A DNA stretch of 64,000 nt, taken from Schistocerca nitens. Taxonomy: Eukaryota > Arthropoda > Insecta > Orthoptera > Acrididae. The DNA is taken from positions 134,910,521-134,974,520 of the forward strand of contig NC_064621.1 of assembly GCF_023898315.1 (NCBI RefSeq). The letters run 5' to 3'. Below the pieces are notes generated by a model. It did not search any database. It was not told the DNA's origin and was given only the letters and a program-made list of their open reading frames with translations. Position 1 is the first letter of the stretch, and each line of letters starts with the position of its first letter. Below are positions 21,365-31,536 of the stretch, one piece after another. The position numbers and the translations under genes are program-made.

Positions 21365-22357
21365 CAATGCCTACCAGGTACCGATTCTAGACTGTGGAAT
21401 AATACTTTAAAATTGATAACTTGGTTGCTTTACGTAAAAATTCTTCGAACTCCATTCATCTGAAGATCCATCACACATAAAAATCATTTGTTTCTTGTTC
21501 TTCTTAACCGTCTGCTATTACATCACGACACTTACAAATCTGTTACTATACATCGATACGGAGTGCTAACCTCCTCGACATGGGCATATCTAGAGAAATC
21601 TTGTGTACTTGGATGGGTGAAGAATCCGCAAGGTCCATTCATTCACGAGACATGGAAATTAGCGGTCTACTTCTGGTCGGTTGCAGATTAAATCGGTAAC
21701 TGTGCTGCAGGGCGGGTTGGTCAGTGACAATGTGAGGGGGTCTTTCACTCTTTAAGTTTACCCTGGGACAGCGAGAATGCTGTGTGACTCCGATATGCAG
21801 AGAGATAGATCGTCAGTTCAGCACTATGCTCGAGGTATTAGAAATTTGTAGAGTGCTGTCTGATATACTTCGATGATGTATGTGTTAGAGAACAGTGAAT
21901 GGAGGTACTATACTGTCATTTATCCACATTTTCATACTCGCAAAGTGGAGAAGGGGTGGTTTAGCTATGATAAAGAAATTGGTAAACGTGCTGCCACTTC
22001 ATTGGTCTGTGTCGAAATTACTGTAAAACTGGTAAAATTGTTCTCAATATCAACTGTGATGCTTATTATTAGAGTACATCGATGGTATCTTTTCCTTCTC
22101 ACCTGCCCACTGGCGTGCTGTTGGTTAACAGATAATGATTGACTGACATATTTGAGTTAGAGAAAGAGTTTTGGTGGGGGGCTAACACCTTCTGGGGTGG
22201 ATAGCACCGAAACAGTGATCGCGTACATAATGAATCAGTCGAAATGGAACATAGAGTGATCAGCTATTCCGTCACCATGACAGATGGGTTTAAACACAGA
22301 GCTCATGGATCACATTCGGACTGTAGTTCGGAAACTCTCCACAGTGCGAACCAAACG
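21365..22357. other. Old repeat fragment (21540-21800) and unassigned DNA
   Basis: The reverse complement of about 21540-21800 resembles about 38170-38480, sharing acccatccaa, gaccaac, ccgatttaat and catgtctcgtgaa-type blocks. This marks an old dispersed repeat. The rest shows nothing I can name. Confidence 0.5.
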
Positions 22358-22426
22358 CTTCCAGTTTCAAACTGCCTATTGACTTCTGTCTCGGGTTCTT
22401 CGGCCGACGTTCATCTAATGATTTTT

Positions 22427-22466
22427 CTGACGTTTCGCCAGCACGAGTGGCTGGCATTGTCAAAGC
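22427..22466 (-). ncRNA. Hammerhead-ribozyme-like motif in pseudo-LTR (minus copy)
   Basis: On the minus strand the core reads TTGACAA, a helix II formed by GCCAGC and GCTGGC around a cactcgt loop, then GAAAC and GTC. Known Penelope-like hammerheads have CUGANGA at the first position. Here C3 is U and G8 is A, which keeps a possible 3-8 base pair. Self-cleavage is not shown. Confidence 0.55.
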
Positions 22467-22631
22467 TTCACCCTCCATTGCCGGTGGTGAACTGGAGGCG
22501 AGCTCGCGGCCGCAGACTATACGTAACTGGCGCGCCAACGTCCGAGGGCTTCTCCGCGGTCATTTCCGGTGCGGTTCTCCTCTTGCTACCTGCGACGGTC
22601 GTTCGCTGCAGTACGGGAAGCCAGGATCCGT

Positions 22632-24370
22632 TTACCTTAAGGCTTTCCTCTTTCTTGTTGAAACTGTCGCGTGTTTTTGTATTTCTACAGCTTCTCTGAA
22701 CAAGCGCGTGTGATAGTGCTTCTCTACAGCTAGAACTACCGTGTCGGCGAATTTTATTACGTGGTCGGTCCCATTCAGTGCGTGCTCTGCCGCGGCCGAT
22801 TTCTCCGCCTGCCCCAACCTGCAATGTCGCTTGTGCTCTTTGATCCTGGTGTTAATTGATCGCCCAGTCATTTCGACATAAACTTTTCCGCATGTGCATG
22901 GTATACGGTATATTCACGACCTTGCAAGTGGGTCTCTTTTCTCCTTCGCCGATCTAAGACACTCTTTGATCTTCTTTGTCGGTTTGAAAATCGTCTTTAC
23001 GCCATGTTTGCGCAATGTACGGCCGATTCTGTCCGTCACTCTGGGAATGTATGGCAGAAAGGCCGTACCCGACATTTCTTTTAGTGGTTCCTTACTTCGC
23101 CGAGTGTTGGGCTCTGTTACACTTCTAATGTAATTTGTGGAGTACCCATTGCTCCTCAGAACAGTTTCCAGGTGTTGCATTTCTCGTTTGAGGTGTTGCG
23201 GCTCACATATTCGTCCTGCTCTCGTTACGAGCGTACTAATAATGCCTCTTTTCTGGCTCGGGTGGTGGTTTGACAGTTTGTGCAGGTATCGGTCCGTGTG
23301 TGTCGGTTTTCGATACACGCTGTGTCCCAGGTTTTCGCCTTCCCTTGTGACCAGCACATCTAGAAATGGCAGTTTCTTGTCCTTTTCTACTTCCATGGTA
23401 AATGTTATGTTGGCATGGAGGCTGTTCAAGTGTCTTAGGAAGTCACCGAGCTGTTCTTCACCATGACTCCACACCACGAAAGTATCATCGACGTACCTGT
23501 ACCACACCTTAGGTTTGCAAGTCGCCGAGCCCAGTGCCTGTGCTTCGAATTGTTCCGTGAAGAAGTTGGCCACCACTGGACTGAGAGGACTACCCATGGC
23601 GACGCCTTCCAGCTGTTCGTAGAAATCGCCATTCCACGTGAAATAGCTCGTGGTGAGACATGCATGGAAGAGCTTTTTGATGTCTTGCGGGAACATGGAA
23701 CCGATGTGCTCCAGAGCGTCACTGAGTGGCACTTTCGTAAATAACGAAACAACATAAAAGCTGACCAGGATGTCGTTTGGTGCAAGTTTCAGTTTCTTCA
23801 GCTTCTCAATGAAATGTCCTGAGTCCTTAATGTATGTGTCGGTCTTCCCCACGTGTGGCTGGAGCAGAGAGGCCAAGTGTTTTGCCAGTTTATACGTTGG
23901 TGAGCCAGGAGCTCTAACGATCGGTCTCAGTGGAACGTTGTTCTTATGGATCTTGGGTAATCCATACAGCCGAGGTGGTAGGGCTTCCGTGTTGCGCAGG
24001 TTTCTCTGGTGTCCGCCGGCAGAGAAGACGCCTTGATTAATCGATTCGTATTCCGAGTGATACGCTGCGTAGGATCTGCGCTTAGTTTTCGGTACGTCGT
24101 CGGATCTAATAGGTCTCGGATCTTTTGCTCATAATCTTCGGTCTTCATCACGACGGTCGCATTCCCCTTATCAGCAGGCAGTACCGATATACTCTTGTCG
24201 GCGTTGAGATCCTTAATGGCTCGTACCTCTTCTTTCTTCAGGTTGCAAGCTGGTGGTTTTGCTCGGCGCAGTATCCTGGCTGTTTCCGTGCGTAATTCCT
24301 CTGCCCTTTCACAAGGAAGGGTCCGAATGGCTGCTTCGGTTTGGCAATGATGTCCTCTATAGGTATAGTT
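22632..24370 (-). pseudogene. Penelope-like reverse transcriptase plus GIY-YIG endonuclease, minus copy
   Basis: Penelope-like proteins join a reverse transcriptase to a GIY-YIG endonuclease. On this strand the reading begins inside the N-terminal part (24370), shifts frame by a one-base deletion near 24012, then stays open over 23876-22914 with AMGSPLSPVVANFF and YRYVDDTFVVW. The first catalytic motif reads SFYVVSLFTKVP, with Y (codon at 23756-23754) where the family has the catalytic D. A TGA at 22916-22914 replaces the glycine that begins GIY, and the endonuclease continues from IYRIPCTCGK to about 22632. The protein is nearly identical to the plus copy and shares both defects. Confidence 0.92.
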
Positions 24371-24560
24371 GGCGCGCCAGGTACATATAGTCTGCGGCCG
24401 CGAGCTCGCCTCCAGTTCACCACCGGCAATGGAGGGTGAAGCTTTGACAATGCCAGCCACTCGTGCTGGTGAAACGTCAGAAAAATCAGTAGATGAACGT
24501 CGGCCGAAGAACCCGAGACAGAAGCCAATAGGCAGTTTGTCAACAAGTGGCCACGAAAGC
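24369..24560 (+). repeat. Penelope-like pseudo-LTR at the centre of the dimer
   Basis: It starts ttggcgcgccaggtacatat, runs through gcggccgcgagctcgcctcc, and continues into the region before the coding part. The same sequence recurs inverted at about 22369-22540 and directly at 26933-26975 plus 28606-28764, where a LINE splits it. It contains the hammerhead-like motif at 24441-24480. Confidence 0.85.
24441..24480 (+). ncRNA. Hammerhead-ribozyme-like motif in the central pseudo-LTR
   Basis: Core TTGACAA at 24444-24450, helix II GCCAGC at 24452-24457 with GCTGGT at 24465-24470 (one G-U closing pair), GAAAC at 24471-24475 and a GTC cleavage-type triplet at 24476-24478. Helix III is minimal, as described for Penelope-like hammerheads, which are thought to act as dimers. 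Confidence 0.55.
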
Positions 24561-26975
24561 CTTAACAATTTTGTATTACGCCTCTACGGGGAGGAGATTT
24601 GCAGATTGTACCGACGCCTTGACCAACGACGGAAGAAGAAAACGCGATTGTTGTCCTCTCTCGCCTTTCTGTCACGGTGCCGAGACGAATGTGCTACACC
24701 GAAGTTCTTGTGATGTAAGCGCCTATTCACCACCGCCCAAGCGCATCGTATCTACGACAGAATGGAACGAGCTTTTCTTCGTGAGCCAATACATACAACA
24801 CGGAGAGACGTGGAAAGAACGCATCAGGAACTTCTGGACATTTTCTATCAACTAAGTAGCAGAATGCATCGAGACGACTGGGACAAGATCGACAGCATCA
24901 CTCACAGGAGCATGCAGAACGAACTCGAGCGCTGCACCGAGCGGCAGAAGAAAAAGTTTGAAAGATGCCGGAAGCAGACCAACAAGGCGATTCCCGACAT
25001 GTCACACACAGTGGTCAACCTCACTGAACGATAATTGTCCGAAGAGGAAGTGTCTGTTCTTCAAAAAGGAGGGAATTTCGCTATCGTCCCGAGAACTATA
25101 CCTATGGAGGACATCATTGCCAACACCGAAGCAGCCATTCGGACCCCGTACTTGGGAAAGGGCAGAGGAAATACGCACGGAAACAGCCAGGATACTGCGC
25201 CGAGCAAAACCACCAGCTTGCAACCTGAAGAAAGAAGAGGTACAAGCAATTAAGGATCTCAACGCCGACAAGAGTATATTGGTACTGCGTGCCGGTAAGG
25301 GGAATGCGACCGTCGTAATGAAGACCGAAGATTATGAGCAAAAGATCCGAGACCTATTAGATCCGACGACGTACCGAAAACTAAGCGCAGATCCTACGCA
25401 GCGTATCACTCGGAATACGAATCGATTAATCAAGGCGTCTTCTCTGCCGGCGGACATACAGAGAAACCTGCGCAACACGGAAGCCCTACCACCTCGGCTG
25501 TATGGGTTACCCAAGATCCATAAGAACAACGTTCCACTGAGACCGATCGTTAGAGCTCCTGGATCACCAACGTATAAACTGGCAAAACACTTGGCCTCTC
25601 TGCTCCAGCCACACGTGGGGAAGACCGACACATACATTAAGGACTCAGGACATTTCATTGAGAAGCTGAAGAAACTGAAACTTGCACCAAACGACATCCT
25701 GGTCAGCTTTTATGTTGTTTCGTTATTTACGAAAGTGCCACTCAGTGACGCTCTGGAGCACATCGGTTCCATGTTCCCGCAAGACATCAAAAAGCTCTTC
25801 CATGCATGTCTCACCACGAGCTATTTCACGTGGAATGGCGATTTCTACGAACAGCTGGAAGGCGTCGCCATGGGTAGTCCCCTCAGTCCAGTGGTGGCCA
25901 ACTTCTTCACGGAACAATTCGAAGCACAGGCACTGGGCTCGGCGACTTGCAAACCTAAGGTGTGGTACAGGTACGTCGATGATACTTTCGTGGTGTGGAG
26001 TCATGGTGAAGAACAGCTCGGTGACTTCCTAAGACACTTGAACAGCCTCCATGCCAACATAACATTTACCATGGAAGTAGAAAAGGACAAGAAACTGCCA
26101 TTTCTAGATGTGCTGGTCACAAGGGAAGGCGAAAACCTGGGACACAGCGTGTATCGAAAACCGACACACACGGACCGATACCTGCACAAACTGTCAAACC
26201 ACCACCCGAGCCAGAAAAGAGGCATTATTAGTACGCTCGTAACGAGAGCAGGACGAATATGTGAGCCGCAACACCTCAAACGAGAAATGCAACACCTGGA
26301 AACTGTTCTGAGGAGCAATGGGTACTCCACAAATTACATTAGAAGTGTAACAGAGCCCAACACTCGGCGAAGTAAGGAACAACTAAAAGAAATGTCGGGT
26401 ACGGCCTTTCTGCCATACATTCCCAGAGTGACGGACAGAATCGGCCGTACATTGCGCAAACATGGCGTAAAGACGATTTTCAAACCGACAAAGAAGATCA
26501 AAGAGTGTCTTAGATCGGCGAAGGAGAAAAGAGACCCACTTGCAAGGTCGTGAATATACCGTATACCATGCACATGCGGAAAAGTTTATGTCGAAATGAC
26601 TGGGCGATCAATTAACACCAGGATCAAAGAGCACAAGCGACATTGCAGGTTGGGGCAGGCGGAGAAATCGGCCGCGGCAGAGCACGCACTGAATGGGACC
26701 GACCACGTAATAAAATTCGCCGACACGGTAGTTCTAGCTGTAGAGAAGCACTATCACACGCGCTTGTTCAGAGAAGCTGTAGAAATACAAAAACACGCGA
26801 CAGTTTCAACAAGAAAGAGGAAAGCCTTAAGGTAAACGGATCCTGGCTTCCCGTACTGCAGCGAACGACGGTCGCAGGTAGCAAGAGGAGAACCGCACCG
26901 GAAATGACCGCGGAGTAGCCCTCGGACGTTGGCGCGCCATGTACATATAGTCTGCGGCCGCGAGCTCGCCTCCAG

Positions 26976-28007
26976 GAAGGGCTGCTGCGAGCCGGGTTTG
27001 GTAGTGCAGCCGCAAGGTTGCACAACCGAACCAACAAGAAGAGGGCGCCGCTCTATGCCGTGACCGTGCAAACGGTTGACGGCGGGAGCGACATCTTCGA
27101 CTTTCGGAAGTTGCTGGGCTTCCCGGTTACGACGGAGGCTCTCCCGACCGCCATGGATCCTCAGCCCCAGTGCTTCAGGTGCCAGGGCGAGGGCCATGTT
27201 GCGAAGTATTGCCGCAACGCGGCGCGGTGCGTCAAGTGCTCAGGTGAGCACGACAGCCGCGCCTGCGACCGCGGCAGCAACGCTCTGCCGACTTGTGTCC
27301 GGTGTGGCGGCCCGCACGTCGCCAGTTGGCGCGGCTGTGCCGCTTTCTCAAGCCGCAGCCGTGCCGGGGGTGGCGAGGCGGCCGCACCGACGCAGCAGCA
27401 GAAGAGAAGACGACGTCGGAAACGGCGTAGGGCGCAGAACAGCCCGGCGCAGCTGAGGGACGGCGCAGCAGCAGATCCACCTGCCAGGGGCGGGGACGGC
27501 CGCTCGGAAACGGGTAGCCAGGACGCAGCTCGCCTTCCTGCGAAGAGAAGTGACCTCGAACTCGGCACCGCCGTGAAGGAGGCCACAGCAGCCCTCAAAG
27601 CCGTCATGGCGGCGGAGAGGGCTGCCTTCGCATCTGCCGTGGCTGCAGAGAAGGATGTGGCCTTGAGGCAACTGCGAGCAGTTTTCGCCCAAGGGCTCAT
27701 CGCAGTCGTACCTGCGAACACTCCTGCGATCTCGCAGAAGGACGTTCGCGCGCCTATCCCAGCTTGTGTTCCAGCAGCACCGCAGGTGAGAGGCGCAAGG
27801 AAGACAACCGCCGCCCCAGAGGAGCCGGTGGCGACGCCGCCCGCTGCGGCATTCGACCCCTCAAGGGACCGAGAAGACAGAAAGGCAGCCCTCATCGCGC
27901 AAGCGCGAGCGAACGGCGTGCACCTCTCCGACGCTGAAGCGGCGCAGATCACTGGAAGTGCGGAGCAGATCACCGCTGCAATGCAGAAGGGCTGCGCCGT
28001 GCAGTAG
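26976..28007 (+). CDS. LINE ORF1 (gag-like) protein, C-terminal part, zinc-knuckle
   Basis: The frame is open from the insertion point to TAG at 28005-28007 with no internal stop. It is a nucleic-acid-binding protein that would coat LINE RNA. Before the knuckles, FRKLLGFPVTTEAL resembles the domain that precedes zinc fingers in R1/Jockey-type ORF1 proteins. Three knuckles follow at about 27170-27350: CFRCQGEGHVAKYC, CVKCSGEHDSRAC and CVRCGGPHVASWRGC. Downstream is a basic Gln/Arg/Lys-rich stretch and an alanine-rich, probably coiled-coil, region. The first ATG after the junction is further in and no native start remains. An intact frame suggests young age. Confidence 0.85.
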   Translation, partial: EGLLRAGFGSAAARLHNRTNKKRAPLYAVTVQTVDGGSDIFDFRKLLGFPVTTEALPTAMDPQPQCFRCQGEGHVAKYCRNAARCVKCSGEHDSRACDRGSNALPTCVRCGGPHVASWRGCAAFSSRSRAGGGEAAAPTQQQKRRRRRKRRRAQNSPAQLRDGAAADPPARGGDGRSETGSQDAARLPAKRSDLELGTAVKEATAALKAVMAAERAAFASAVAAEKDVALRQLRAVFAQGLIAVVPANTPAISQKDVRAPIPACVPAAPQVRGARKTTAAPEEPVATPPAAAFDPSRDREDRKAALIAQARANGVHLSDAEAAQITGSAEQITAAMQKGCAVQ

Positions 28008-28592
28008 AGGAGGACGCTGTAGCCGATCGCCGTCGTTCTGCACCAGCCTGATGAAGCTGCACCAAGTCACTGACGACAAGGCGCAGCAGAGGGCCTAACA
28101 GCAGCGCATGCGTTGCCGCGCCGAACTTTTTTATGTTACAGGGAGGAAGCCACTGCGGCCGGCACAGGAGACTACAGCGAGCCCAGCCGCAGCACCGGCC
28201 TGACCCAGCTATCGACCAAGCAGTACATAGGTAACGTTGCACGATACCTCACGCTAACCCCCCCTCACCTTGCATGCTCTGTCGCAGCTAGCAAGCCGCT
28301 ACTGCCCTTACTACCCGTCCTACTGTCGCAGAGGTTTTTTTCCCTTGGCGCTGGCCTTGGCACTTTTTTTCCTCTGCTCTTACAACCGCTACCCTTCGAT
28401 CGTTTTCGACCACTTCTATCTCCTGATGGACCATGTTAATGAGTAGTCTTACCCAGACGCATGGATAACATCACAGCCTGCATCCTGTGACGCCTGATTC
28501 AAAATTAACATGCTTACGGAGGTGACAGTAGAACTTTTGTGTTGGTCACCACGTTGGTGCGGGCGTGGAGGGGCCCCATCCTTAGCAGTAGC
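26976..28592 (+). mobile_element. ORF1-only LINE (half-LINE) with 13-bp TSD, inserted in the Penelope-like element
   Basis: The 13-bp sequence agctcgcctccag is duplicated at 26963-26975 and 28593-28605, and the empty site is seen in the other pseudo-LTR copies. The 1617-bp insert is much more GC-rich than its surroundings. It carries the end of a LINE ORF1 and a 585-bp tail, but no endonuclease or reverse transcriptase. The 3' end is a short tagcagtagc repeat and not a poly-A. It is 5'-truncated and lacks ORF2. Confidence 0.88.
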
Positions 28593-28630
28593 AGCTCGCC
28601 TCCAGTTCACCACCGGCAATGGAGGGTGAA

Positions 28631-28670
28631 GCTTTGACAATGCCAGCCACTCGTGCTGGCGAAACGTCAG
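28631..28670 (+). ncRNA. Hammerhead-ribozyme-like motif in the right pseudo-LTR
   Basis: This has the same core as the other two (TTGACAA, GCCAGC/GCTGGC, GAAAC, GTC), with perfect helix II pairing. All three copies share the U3/A8 combination. Confidence 0.55.
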
Positions 28671-28859
28671 AAAAATCATTAGATGAACGTCGGCCGAAGA
28701 ACCCGAGACAGAAGCCAATAGGCAGTTTGTCAACAAGTGGCCACGAAAGCCTTAACAATTTTGTCTTCCAGTTTCCTTATGTTGTAACTGTCTTCTATTT
28801 AAGATCATCCATTGAGTATGGCGTGTTATGGTAGCCGCATGAACAATATGATTTACACT

Positions 28860-30300
28860 CTGCGACGTCTAGTTTTCTGCGAGAGGCCATGGATCAGAAC
28901 ATCTTAATGTCAGTTTACAATCTGACACAGACCTTGAAGTTGTGCCAGAAAAACAAAATGTACGGCAGTGTACAAGGTATGATACAGCAGAAAAAAATAA
29001 TGTTTCAAACAACGAGACAGGGCCACAGGGAGCGTCTCTTGCGATTTACAGTATAGCCCATGGGATACGATCGTCCTCCTACAGTGCAGGTGATGCAACT
29101 TTAAAGTGGCCTCTGCAGTGGATCAAAACCTGTATATTTAATAGCAAAAGCAGTCTGATGGGTGAATTCAGTGACGGATGGGCTGTCCCGTTGGAATTGC
29201 TAGGGGGAATGCATCCTGTGCTGTTCTGGGAAGCATTGTAACATCTCTCTCTCCACGCTGTACCTCCGCTGCAGCTATGCATCATCGCGCCAGCATCGGT
29301 GCCTAGGTGAGTTCTATACTGGATGTAGTTAGTGGAGCTTTTATAGTTCGTAATTTTTCTCTGTTCGATGGTACAGAATAACGATGATAGCATGTTGTGC
29401 TGGTAGATGTGAATGGACGTGGATCTGCTTCGGATTGTAGTATCTGTATCTGGTTTGGAGACGCACCACAATGTATGCATTTCCATCAAATGGTCAAACA
29501 CGGTCCTGTTGCACTAACTCAGGTCTTCTGTTTCTACACAGGTTGCAGAAGGTGGTGGATATGGCTTTCTCCGACTTCTGCTCAGTTCCATCTTAAACTG
29601 TAACGATTACATGTCCAAAGCTGTAGAAATGGGAGAAGTTGCAAGATGCGTAGGGGCTGACTAAAACCACGTTGCAATTTTACTGTAGCCGACGGTTTCG
29701 AGAAAGGTGACTGGTTTCGACATATGAGAGTGTCAGAAATATGATTCACTTGTGACACAGGTATGATGTTGAATGGAAGGTTTGATTCCAAATCATAGAC
29801 ATCATTTCTAGTGGACAGTGTAACACTAGAGATCTGAAAAGCTTGTGTACATTTCTTACGACCTCAATAAGCACACCATCTACTACTGTTTGTGATTCTT
29901 CTCAATCAGTCATCGCTTATAACTCTGTGGATATATCGCAGAACTTATGACATGGTATCGAGACAGGATATGTTACAAATACTACAGAAATATCAAGCTG
30001 GGGCGGCGTGCGGGAGTTACAGATAGCAGTTTCATAACAAATTCCTTAGCCGAATCATGTTCAAAATTCAAAGATTTTATCATGAGGTTGTATTGTGGGC
30101 TACGTGTAACCGGATTGCTGCTCTGACAATATACACTATTACGATCACCGTTTCGGTATTTGTCTGGAAAAAAACCAATTCATACGGAGGTAATGCCATA
30201 TCTCGATTTATAAAGCCAATATAGCTTTCAACATGGATACTTTTGTCCACCTGTAGAACCAAGAACGTTTGTGACAGTAACATATAGTAGTTGTTGCGAT
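28860..30300. repeat. Diverged, rearranged partial copies of the 35.9-40.7 kb element
   Basis: About 28916-29130 resembles the reverse complement of 37370-37100 (shared acaaaatgta and cagcagaaaaa). About 29330-29480 resembles the reverse complement of 36960-36800 (gtacagaata). About 29578-29860 resembles 39196-39500 directly (aggtgact, atgttgttgaatgga-type, agatct). Similarity is roughly two-thirds to three-quarters by eye. There are no intact ORFs. Confidence 0.6.
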
Positions 30301-30319
30301 CGGGTTTTTTAACATCTGG

Positions 30320-30536
30320 TTCAAATGGTTCAAATGGCTCTGAGCACTATGGGACTCAACTGCTGTGGTCATAAGTCCCCTAGAACTTAGAACTACTTAA
30401 ACCTAACTAACCTAAGGACAGCACACAACACCCAGCTATCGCGAGGCAGAGAAAATCCCTGACCCCGCCGGGAATCGAACCCGGGAACCCGGGCGTGGGA
30501 AGCGAGAACGCTACCGCACGACCACGAGATACGGGC
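30320..30536 (-). repeat. tRNA-derived SINE with 10-bp TSD
   Basis: The element reads on the minus strand. Its head has B-box-like gggttcgattccc and an A-box-like cgtgcggtagcg segment, then the common body to gagccatttgaacca. The TSD taacatctgg is at 30310-30319 and 30537-30546. The head differs from that of the copies at 1178 and 40252, so two head types share one tail. Confidence 0.9.
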
Positions 30537-30546
30537 TAACATCTGG

Positions 30547-31534
30547 CGGATTGTAAGAGGATTACGCCTCTCTTTCTGACACAGTGGTAACACTCGCAAG
30601 AAAAACTTATGAGACGTGTCCACCCATCGTTGATTTTCTCTGAGTATTATTTTGTATGGTCTGTAATCATTTATTGGCCAACTATTATAGTAGTAATAGT
30701 AGGGGACGCATGATAGGTTCACCTCGAGCAGCAGGCTTATAAAGTATGTGTTCCAACATGTGCAAAGGAAATGACTATGTCCAGTCGTAAGGAAGGCGTG
30801 GATTTGACGTGGAATACTGTGATAGCAAAGGGATGAGTATGTCAAGTCATAAGAATGGCACCGATATTATTAATTCCAGAGCCACAGCCGTCAGCAGGGT
30901 GTATTTCCGATATTTCGGTCATCGTCGAATGTCATTCAACTGAAACGGCTATCCTAACATTTAATTCAAAGTATAGTGATAAAATATATATGTGAACGAT
31001 TTCGTAGGATGATTCTGTGTATGCGTGGTCTCTGGTGGGCCTGATTCACGTTAACGGCAGGAGCTGTACAAATGCAAAGTTCTGTCAGAAGGCAGGAATG
31101 TAGCTGAGTTAACTGTGTCGTCCTCTAGACAGCAAAATAGCGAAGTAATACTTAGTATATGTGTTGGGCAGCTTTCGTGACCGCGTGGAAATTTGAGAAG
31201 ATTGAATAGGGATGTGTGATTGCACTGGACCGTTATTCCCTCCCATGTAGATTGTTTGATTGACTGCTTCTGCGTATTTCCCGCCTTTATTTAGTTGAGG
31301 GAACATGGATTGGGGTGTGTGCATCTAGCAGGTGAAAGACACGTTTCCCGGTTATTATAGGGATGATTTGGAATCTGTTACATCACCAACATTGGTATTC
31401 GCAAGTGAAAATTTCATTTTCCTATATTTGTTTCGAGTTCTCACATAAAGGTCTTCGCAGACGGGACAAGTTTCTAGTTACTCAGTGGTCTAGAGCACGC
31501 TCCACCTTGCTAAAGTTTGGGGTTTGCAGAGACA
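30547..31534. other. Unassigned DNA
   Basis: No coding, RNA or transposon features are recognised in this stretch. The short reading frames show no family resemblance. Confidence 0.4.
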
Positions 31535-31536
31535 TA

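Larger units (their letters stand above)
24369..26835 (+). pseudogene. Penelope-like reverse transcriptase plus GIY-YIG endonuclease, plus copy
   Basis: This is the longer copy. The N-terminal part reads from the pseudo-LTR through FVLRLYGEEICRLYRR, broken by TGA at 24711-24713 and TAA at 25032-25034. A one-base insertion near 25150 shifts frame. From about 25165 the frame is open to 26553, with LYGLPKIHKN, SFYVVSLFTKVP (Y codon 25711-25713), AMGSPLSPVVANFF and YVDD (25972-25983). TGA at 26551-26553 replaces the first glycine of GIY-YIG, after which IYRIPCTCGKVYV, TGRSINTRIKEH and the rest run to the stop at 26835. Family proteins normally have D in SFDVVSLFTK. At least five disabling changes make it non-functional. 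Confidence 0.92.
22369..28764. mobile_element. Penelope-like element dimer (head to head) in one TSD-bounded insertion
   Basis: The sequence cttccagtttc is present at 22358-22368 and 28765-28775, bracketing a 6.4-kb block. Inside are a minus-strand copy (22369 to about 24370) and a plus-strand copy (about 24371 to 28764) that meet at their 5' ends. The minus copy is 5'-truncated and joins directly to the pseudo-LTR of the plus copy at a few bases of shared sequence (aac). Pseudo-LTR sequence occurs at both outer ends and at the centre. Such inverted arrangements with pseudo-LTRs are known for Penelope-like elements. The 1.6-kb LINE at 26976-28592 inserted later. Confidence 0.88.

Noticed and set aside
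23435-26032. Several 90-120 aa frames opposite or overlapping the Penelope-like reverse transcriptase
   Set aside because: They occur in both copies as other-frame shadows of the reverse transcriptase coding sequence.
27161-27973. 270-aa minus-strand frame opposite the LINE ORF1
   Set aside because: It is a GC-driven shadow. The plus-strand frame has clear CCHC zinc knuckles and this one has no motif.
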